NCBI GenBank assembly: GCA_963693365.1
Contig: CAVNZM010000011.1
Coordinates: forward strand, 8,618,001-8,682,000
From: Amoebidium appalachense
Lineage: Eukaryota > Ichthyosporea
DNA length: 64,000 nucleotides
Reading direction: 5' to 3'
Shown: positions 32,928-64,000 of the stretch, in pieces
Layout of the letters: every line of letters begins with the position of its first letter
How positions within the stretch are numbered: the stretch's first letter is position 1
Position numbers and translations under genes: made by a program
Notes under the pieces: model-generated
What the model saw: the letters and a program-made list of their open reading frames with translations, nothing else
The model's database searches: none
What the model was told of the DNA's origin: nothing

Positions 32928-34760
32928 TGAGCGGTCGTTTCTTGCCTGTCCTGTGCTCATGCACCTCCCACGCACGCATTCATACACACACAGACAGCCT
33001 CTCTACACACGCACTCCCACATTACTGACGTATGAAACTCTCAATACGAACTTTATATTGTAGCGAGATCGAAAACACGTGACAAGCCATTTGTGTACAC
33101 AACACGTGCATGCAAGCCGGAGCCTCGGAGATGCGCAGTGATTGGCAGAACCCCCACATTGCACGGTAGATTCGGGCGTTTGTAACTGTAAACCCCATAA
33201 AAGGCTAATGACAGTTAGTGCAAATGTGCCAAACAACAAGGCGATTGGCCCACCCTGCATGATAAAGCCAAACTTTGAGAAGGGTAAAAAAGAATCTTTA
33301 CGACAAGTCTTTAATTGTTCATTGTTATACCTTAAAAGCACACCTACTTGTTGAAATTACATATAGCTAAGTTAGAAGGAAACTACTCGACGGTATAGAG
33401 CGCAGATACACAATGTAAGATGGCCAAAGAGGCGCAGTGACTCTGGTGACTGAAGCAAACATTCATTCATTTTCTGATTGGGTTCGGGTAAATAAAAAAA
33501 TATTTTCCTAAACTTAGGTGAGTAAACCTGAATTTCAGATACTTTGTTTATGGGGTTCGAGCGAAGCATGAAAACATTTGAACAATCCCATTCATTATAC
33601 TTAAGTTTCTCTACACATCTATATAAGAAATAAGATATTGCAATAATATAAGATCGTATATAGCAAATACATGCTTAAGTAGAGTCTTTTATGTACATCA
33701 TAGCTATTAGGTTTCCAGGGGCATGTGGAAAATTAACATTTCATCATGACACGTGCCCCATTCCGAAGTGTTGGGAGACGGTAAAACGGGCAATTGTTCA
33801 GCCAATCAGATGAAGTGGTTTCTAGATGATGGACATGAGGCATTTGCTCAAATCCTCAATAGTTACCTCTTAGCCTAGTAATGATTAGGGGTGTCAACCC
33901 TTTTTTCTTAGTGAAAGTACTATAATCAATATATCGTTAATAATTTCAATCAAAAATATGTTTTACTGTGTAGGAAGCAACAAGCATCCATAAATATCTG
34001 TAGGCATAAGCGTCAAACGCTCTCCATCCGACAACAACACGCTCAAATCACGCAAGTATTCGACTCCCCCTTAGGTTTACTGTGTTGGCACACAATCGAG
34101 TCGGCCTCACTCGCTAGCGCTTGTACGTCCTGCCTGAGAGTTTCTGACTGACATAACTGAGAGCTCGGAGTCTTTCCGAACAGAAAAGTGGTGGTGTGGG
34201 TGTACGTACATTGAGGCTAGGAACACAAATGTAACATCTACATGTGTAGCTGCGTTACGTAAGTTGCATTCGAAGGGGTATGCCCGCGAGGGTTCGGAAT
34301 CAGTATTACCAACGAACTATAATAGAGTTACCACCAGTAGATCCTGTGTATAGTCAGTCCGAACGAAAAAAAAACATTTGGATGTCTGAAGTCGTTCGTG
34401 GCTGTGTCAGTCCACCGAGCTTTCGGGTCATATCACAACCTACTACCCCTACTCCGCTGGTGAATCTGATGAACAAATAGGTGTACACAGCTGACCCAAA
34501 TACCTAAAAAAGCATACCGTGTCCAGAAGATCTGTCAATTCTTACAGAGTGCTGTGTCCGAGCAACTTATTTGGACCAACGCCTGGTATACGCTTCTGCT
34601 TCGTTTTGAAGGTGCAGTACCTCTGTTGTGATGTCTGCTCGCTTGCATTGGGCATGCAAACATGCCTGTGTGCGAGAGGGTGCGATACCTGACCTTGAAT
34701 GTATACACACCTACGGTTGAAGTTACAGAAAGAGGGTTCACGTGGTCTTGGGGAGAGAGA
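32928..34760. other. unique intergenic sequence
   Basis: About 1.8 kb of ordinary, AT-balanced sequence with no long open frame and no repeat that I recognise. Confidence 0.55.
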
Positions 34761-34838
34761 GGCGTGTGTGCGTGTGTGTGTGCGTGTGTGTGTGTGCGTG
34801 TGTGCGTGTGTGCGTGTGCGTGTGTGTGTGTGTGTGTA

Positions 34839-34871
<33 letters not shown>

Positions 34872-34935
34872 GCGTGTGTGTATGTGTGTGTGTGCGCGTG
34901 TGTCTGTGCGCGTGTGTGTGCGTGTGTGTGCGCGT

Positions 34936-34978
<43 letters not shown>

Positions 34979-34985
34979 GCGGGCT
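34761..34985. repeat. degenerate (GT)n tract
   Basis: GT with GTGTGC interruptions and one GCGCGC segment. Confidence 0.92.
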
Positions 34986-35439
34986 GGTGGGGAGAAGGGG
35001 TAGGGAAGGGGGAGAGGGGGAGAGGGAATGAAGAGGGAGGGTTACTGGTTATTTCGGCACACGCATGCATTTTTTTTTTACAGGAACGGTTTATCGGAAA
35101 CGGAGAGATTCTGCTGTTTCCTTTTAAGTTGCTTGTGTAATGTTTACGAGCGGTATATGGTTTGAGTTATCATACTGATGCGAACGCGTGCACCCCGTGT
35201 GTATGCGTGACATGCCTGTGCGTGCACGTATGTGTAGATGCGTAGAAGTGTGTGTGTGCGGGTATGTGCATATATGTGCGTGTACTGCGTATGTGGTTGA
35301 GTATGTGTGGGACTTTGTTGTTTGTCCAAAGCATCACAGTTGTGCTCTCCACTCTCCCTCCGGTCCCCTAGTCTCCACCGAGTCGTGTATTTGCACTTGT
35401 ATATACACACACCTGCATAGACACAACATTATAGATGTT

Positions 35440-35625
35440 ACTTCCGAGGTAGCATCCGAGGTAGCATGATAAGGTACTGCTTCCGAGGTAGTATGAGATT
35501 TACTGCTTTCGAGGTGGCATGATAAGGTACTGCTTCCGAGGTAGCATGATAAGGTACTGCTTCCGAGGTAGTATGAGATGTACTGCTTCCGAGGTAGCAT
35601 CCAAGGTAGCATGATAAGGTAGAGC
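35440..35625. repeat. minisatellite built on TTCCGAGGTAG
   Basis: At least eight units of (TAC)TGCTTCCGAGGTAGCATG or ...TATGAG, with AAGGTAC spacers. Two nested period lengths are visible, about 27 and 54 bp. Confidence 0.85.
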
Positions 35626-35941
35626 AAGAATTTTTAGGTTTTGCACCATCCAAGGGCTAGTAGTAGAATAAGAGTAGAGTAGAGAGGAGAAGAGAAAGAG
35701 CTCCATGTTCCCCCACCACCCATCCAGATATGTCCACACGGTTTGCAGAAAAACATGCGTACACACACCCACCTACTACACACACACGCGCGCGTACAAC
35801 GGACCCTCACAACCACTGGCACACAATAACACACAAACACACGTCTGCACACACACACGCACTCACACCCACACACGTACGCGCATGCACACATGCACAG
35901 ATACACGCACACACAAACACACACTAACACTAACAGAAACA

Positions 35942-35994
<53 letters not shown>

Positions 35995-36031
35995 ACACAC
36001 ACAAACACACACACACATCCAGGCAGCAAAA

Positions 36032-59686
<23,655 letters not shown>

Positions 59687-60457
59687 GTGTCGGATCGTCA
59701 TTCAAGATCGCGTACAAAATGATTTGACAACGGACACCACTCACCCCCTCCCTCTCTCACTCCCTCTTTCCTCACACGGCACACATACACACTCGCTTTC
59801 TCTTTTCTCTCTCACACCGTGCTCGCGCGCTCACACACACACACACGTTTACATGCACCCATACTCGTGTTAGAATGAATTTTTTTATTTTTTGCTACAC
59901 CGCTTTTTTTGTGTGTGTTCAGATTGTCACAGTAGGTCTTTTGCTGCGTTTCCCAAAAACGTACCCTCATCATGTCGTGTTTGTTACTATGTTACGCATT
60001 GCGTATGTTACATCATTCTGTTTGTGTTTGTTTTACTTCTCGTCCTTAGCCCATTGCACAAACTGATGTTGCGCCTAATTTATATCGTTGTTTGGTAGTC
60101 TCCACATAATATATGTTAAGGCAGAGTCGTCCAAGTCTGTGCTTTTTTGTATTTTACATTTGTATTTTTATTATATTTTGCATTTAAAAAGGAAATGCAT
60201 TTACACAGTTTTTCTGTGTCGATGGTTGGTGTGCTCTATTGTAATGGTTGTATAATACTGATAACTTCTTCCAATCAGGTATTGGATATAAAGAAAATAA
60301 TTCATACATCTGTTGAAAAGATCGTAAAATGGGGCTGCTAGTTCGACTGCATGCACTTTACTTGCATTAATGCATTCGTTTTTAGAATTATAACGATTAT
60401 GGAATGGAATTGTGTCGTTTTCTTACTTCAACCTGAATTTGTGTTGTATGCAACAGT

Positions 60458-60463
60458 AATAAA
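60458..60463 (+). terminator. possible polyadenylation signal AATAAA
   Basis: AATAAA followed by CATGTAGG, about 770 bp after the mosaic gene's stop, in unique AT-rich sequence that could be 3' UTR. Position alone does not prove use. Confidence 0.3.
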
Positions 60464-60757
60464 CATGTAGGCACGTGATATGTATGTGAATAATATGTGA
60501 ATATGTCCGGGTTGTTTCGTTATCACTTTGTCTTTGCGTTATCATACGGACTGGTTCCGCAAAAAAAAAAGAAATTGATTAATATCTCACACACAGTCTT
60601 GCTTTATTCAGCTCGGAGGATGTATGGAGGAACTTCTGTATTTAAAATGGATTTGTGTGTAGTGGTGCACGTGTGGTGGTGGGCGGCGGGCGGGCGGGCG
60701 CGGGGGGGGGGGGGGGGGGGGGGGTAGGGGTTAATATCGACGTCCGCGGGGTGGTAT

Positions 60758-60791
<34 letters not shown>

Positions 60792-61632
60792 TCCCCACCT
60801 CCCCCCCGAGCGTGTGCATAATGGCCAATCTCGGTTTTAGTTGACTATTACAAATTTAAAACTATCATATCACGTGCTCACCTCGCAGTCAACATGCATG
60901 TCTTCGTGCGACTGTGTGTCTGTGTGACGGGGCATGTATGTATGTGTGCGTGTGCATATATATATATGGTGTGATGTAGGTGGGTGTTCGAGTATCTATA
61001 GCTATCTGCATGTTCATGTCAATGTTCGCATCGCTGGTTTGTGTACGGTAACCTCGTGTACATGTGTGTGTGTGTGTGTGGTACGTACATGTATATGCAG
61101 GCAGGTTCATGTGACAGTGTGTGGCTGTGTGTGTGTGTGCACGGCGCGGAGACTGGAGAAGAGTTCCGCCCGGCAGGCCCACGGAGAGAGGGCACCCGGA
61201 GGGGAAGGGGGGGGGGGGGGGGGGGGGGGGGGCTCGGAGCGTATGACCTGAGGGTGTATGTAGCCTGAGTGTCAGGTGAACAAGACTAGTAGTATTCATC
61301 TTTGTTAACGTTTCGGGGAGTTCAATCCGTGCCGCCAGTGCCACCGAAATATAGCATGGGTAGGCACCCGATCAACATGCCGCCGAATGTCCTTCCATAT
61401 TAATTTAGTGAATGATTTTATACCAATATGGCATAGTGGGTTTTCTGGTAGTATATGCGTCATATTTGCCCTTAAAGAATCAAAAGTGCCAGTAAAAAGC
61501 TTCCTCTGAATTGCACGTGTTCTTAAACTGAAAAAAGAAAAGAAAAACTTGCACGTTGCAGAATGAGCACTGTGTTGCAAAATCTGTAAGGAGGGGCTAT
61601 TGTTTGTTCCGGGCCGTGTCCTTAGCTCTGCT

Positions 61633-61673
<41 letters not shown>

Positions 61674-61796
61674 CCCTCCTCCTCCCCATCCCCCCCAACC
61701 CCCCATTCACACACACACACACACACACACAGTTCAAAGGCACAGGCACACACGCACACTGACACATTTACCTCCAGGCTTCTCATGATGCATCGT

Positions 61797-61800
<4 letters not shown>

Positions 61801-61864
<64 letters not shown>
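61801..61864. repeat. uninterrupted C64 homopolymer
   Basis: The longest homopolymer in the window, in intergenic sequence. Confidence 0.97.
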
Positions 61865-61867
<3 letters not shown>

Positions 61868-62725
61868 TTTGTCCCCTTGTCCTGGGCCAGGCTTGAACAT
61901 CACAACTGTGTGGAAATGATCAGCCTGCCCTCGTGAAAAACTTCTACACAAAAACACGCACATTCTTGCTTACCGATGCAAAATGAGCTAGCTGCCCACC
62001 CCCCACCCCTACCCTGTCAGCAGCATGCGGCTGCTTGTGTTGTGTGATGTATGATTCGCTTTCAAGTTGAGCACTTCAAGCGGCCAGCCTCTTTGATGTA
62101 GAATGATACAATGACCATAGCGTGAGCAGTAACATAACAAGCACTTTATTACGAGTGTGATCGACTCCGTGTGCGTTTTCCAGCGCAGCCAATCAAATGC
62201 AGCTAGTGACATATGTACATGCTAGGCAACAATTAGCGCCATCGTAGTATATGGCACCCCTATTACATATTATGGGTAAGTAGAGGCTAGCATCGGTAGC
62301 TCCGAAAGAAAGTTAAGGCACCGTATCACAATATCATACTGTGCAGCATTAATAAGGTGATCTAGGATAGTCAGTAAAAAACGGATATATTGAGGAAGAG
62401 AGGGAGAAAAGAGAATAAAACCGCCAATAACCTCCGATTCTATTACGTTAGCTAACAGGTTACACTTATTGATAGATATGCATCCGCGAGTAAACCACCC
62501 CCCACACATATTACACATACGAGCAGGAGACATGTACACCAGAAACCGATTACACCGCCAAGCCATAATCATCTTTGCGTTTTTACACCACGCGCATTAC
62601 GAATAAACGAATCTATGTAGGAACGAGACTCTCTAACCGTATCCGCCATATAGGCTACTAGTAGTTGGTGTTTTTGCAGTCCTAACACAGGAAGGGACTC
62701 AACACGTAGAGTAAAAATATATCTA

Positions 62726-63115
62726 TCAGCCAGTAGACTTGAAACTGTTAACCTTCATATTCACACTATGATCTAGCCGTACCTCCAGTGGGGTCGCCAG
62801 CCATTCCGCATAACGCTCGACAATGGGCAGAGACGATGTGGAAGGGAAGAGGTAGAGGGGCGAGTCCGGCGGGGATGCGTGTAGCCGGAAGAGCGGGTGG
62901 TCCCGGGCACAAGCGGACAGGCGGGTGATGTGCTCGTGAAATTTAAGGGCTAATTTGTGTACGCGTTGTGATGGTGGTGTGAGTGCGTAGAGAGAATCAA
63001 CAAGGCGTCTAGAGATAGGTGTGGAAAGACCAGCGAGAAACGTACAAGTTGTGTAGTGGAAATCATCTATTGATTGGAGGACATTATTAACAGTATCAGG
63101 GGGGTGATGGCATAG
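62726..63115 (-). CDS. unrecognised 130-codon open stretch, probable exon
   Basis: Read on minus from just after CTATAG (acceptor-like) to a TGA, the frame stays open for 130 codons without an ATG near its start. It has ordinary composition: HKLALKFHEHITRLSACARD, HPLFRLHASPPDSPLYLFP, IVERYAEWLATPLEVRLDHS. The even, non-repetitive make-up argues for an exon of a gene whose 5' part lies further right, perhaps outside the window. An alternative end is the GTTAAC donor after NMK. I do not recognise the family. Confidence 0.45.
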   Translation of the reverse strand, partial: LCHHPPDTVNNVLQSIDDFHYTTCTFLAGLSTPISRRLVDSLYALTPPSQRVHKLALKFHEHITRLSACARDHPLFRLHASPPDSPLYLFPSTSSLPIVERYAEWLATPLEVRLDHSVNMKVNSFKSTG

Positions 63116-63564
63116 CTATAGCTAGTAAGGACAACCCGTATTCAGACAATGGGCGAATATATGTGTGAAATATACTAAGACGGTTGTATAGGTGTACAGT
63201 ATTAGAAAGATTAGCAAGATACACATATCCCTAATTAACCGAAGACACCTGCCTGCACTCTCCACCCGACGGTCGATCATCCGTTTGAAACATACAAGGT
63301 AAGAGCAGGTGCAAGTCAATAGCTACCGTTGCACATTATTCCACTTTAACTTGATCAATTGGTACGTTTGGGTACGTCTATACCCACCCAAAGTCGTGGA
63401 AGACTTCATCGGTCAAACTACGTTAAACCCCGATTGCCGTTAATATTTCCCCTACTCCGTGTTCTTTCCCAATGGCCCCTCCCTCCCCCCCCCCCCCCCC
63501 TCCCCCCCCCCCGCCCCCAACAACCACACGTGGAATCACCACCCACCCACACACCCATACACCC

Positions 63565-63594
63565 ATCCACACACACACACACACACACACACGT

Positions 63595-63688
<94 letters not shown>

Positions 63689-63731
63689 TCACTCGCTCGC
63701 TCGCTCACTCGATCACACACTCACACACACA

Positions 63732-63778
<47 letters not shown>

Positions 63779-63829
63779 AAAAAACTTGAAAATTACTTTG
63801 AACTGTCAGTTGGCCGCCGTCCTCCCCCC

Positions 63830-63880
<51 letters not shown>

Positions 63881-63933
63881 ACACACACGTGCATACACAT
63901 AAACGCACGCACAAACACACAAGCACGCGTGCG

Positions 63934-63970
<37 letters not shown>
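63565..63970. repeat. (CA)n blocks with poly-C
   Basis: CA 63569-63683, (CTCG)n/(CACT)n 63684-63735, CA 63736-63772, C 63824-63866, CA to 63970. Confidence 0.95.
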
Positions 63971-63971
<1 letters not shown>

Positions 63972-64000
63972 GAACCCCCTCCCCCCCCCCCCTCCCCGAA

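Larger units (their letters stand above)
59687..62725. other. 3' flank and intergenic sequence
   Basis: Mostly unique sequence with poly-G/poly-C at 60701-60789, G 61208-61232, C 61634-61670. Open stretches on minus at 61305-61580 and 62270-62572 have protein-like composition but no recognised family and no start or splice support. Confidence 0.5.

Noticed and set aside
61305-61706. 133-codon minus-strand frame
   Set aside because: The N-terminal third is poly-G; the rest is protein-like but has no start, acceptor or homology I can name.

Overview
This window is eukaryotic nuclear DNA from an intron-rich organism with an extraordinary load of simple sequence: poly-C/poly-G runs of up to about 60 bases, very long (CA)n/(GT)n, (CT)n and (GA)n tracts, and almost no long open frames that are not low-complexity artefacts. 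Coding sequence had to be recovered by joining short exons through matching splice phases and family motifs. One encoded protein keeps the WD40-plus-FYVE layout of animal WDFY1/WDFY2, one gene appears to carry a minor-spliceosome (AT-AC) intron, and most introns are long. I infer a unicellular relative of animals (an ichthyosporean-like holozoan is my best guess) but this is not proven by the sequence.

Layout. 1-1640: simple repeats, no gene seen. 1641-3830 (+): an intronless gene for a secreted, single-pass membrane tubulin-tyrosine-ligase-like protein with an EGF-like module. 4.7-5.7 kb: two dispersed repeats that end in poly-C. 5703-15357 (-): at least ten exons of a secreted alkaline-phosphatase-superfamily phosphodiesterase. 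16896-27625 (+): an eleven-exon WDFY1/2 orthologue of about 392 residues. 27.6-36.0 kb: mostly intergenic, with a 690-bp terminal-inverted-repeat element, a purine block and several minisatellites. 36032-59686 (+): a 34-exon gene of about 1215 residues for a secreted mosaic protein: signal peptide, B-lectin, four thrombospondin type 1 (TSP1) repeats, a pectate-lyase-like right-handed beta-helix, a Pro-rich linker, two more TSP1 repeats and a ricin-like lectin module. 59.7-64 kb: intergenic sequence, plus an unrecognised 130-codon open stretch on the minus strand.

The genes do not form a pathway in any obvious sense. Three of the four carry secretory or extracellular signatures (lectins, TSP1, EGF, phosphodiesterase); the fourth is a cytosolic endosome-binding protein. 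The most interesting signals are structural. (i) Poly-C just after 5' splice sites and (CA)n just before 3' splice sites recur on the sense strand of both plus- and minus-strand genes. (ii) 3' splice sites with exon beginnings are repeatedly duplicated in tandem. (iii) Two dispersed repeat families have variable 5' ends and a fixed 3' end followed by poly-C. (iv) There is an AT-AC intron in the WDFY gene. (v) The lectin/TSP1/beta-helix mosaic is unusual.
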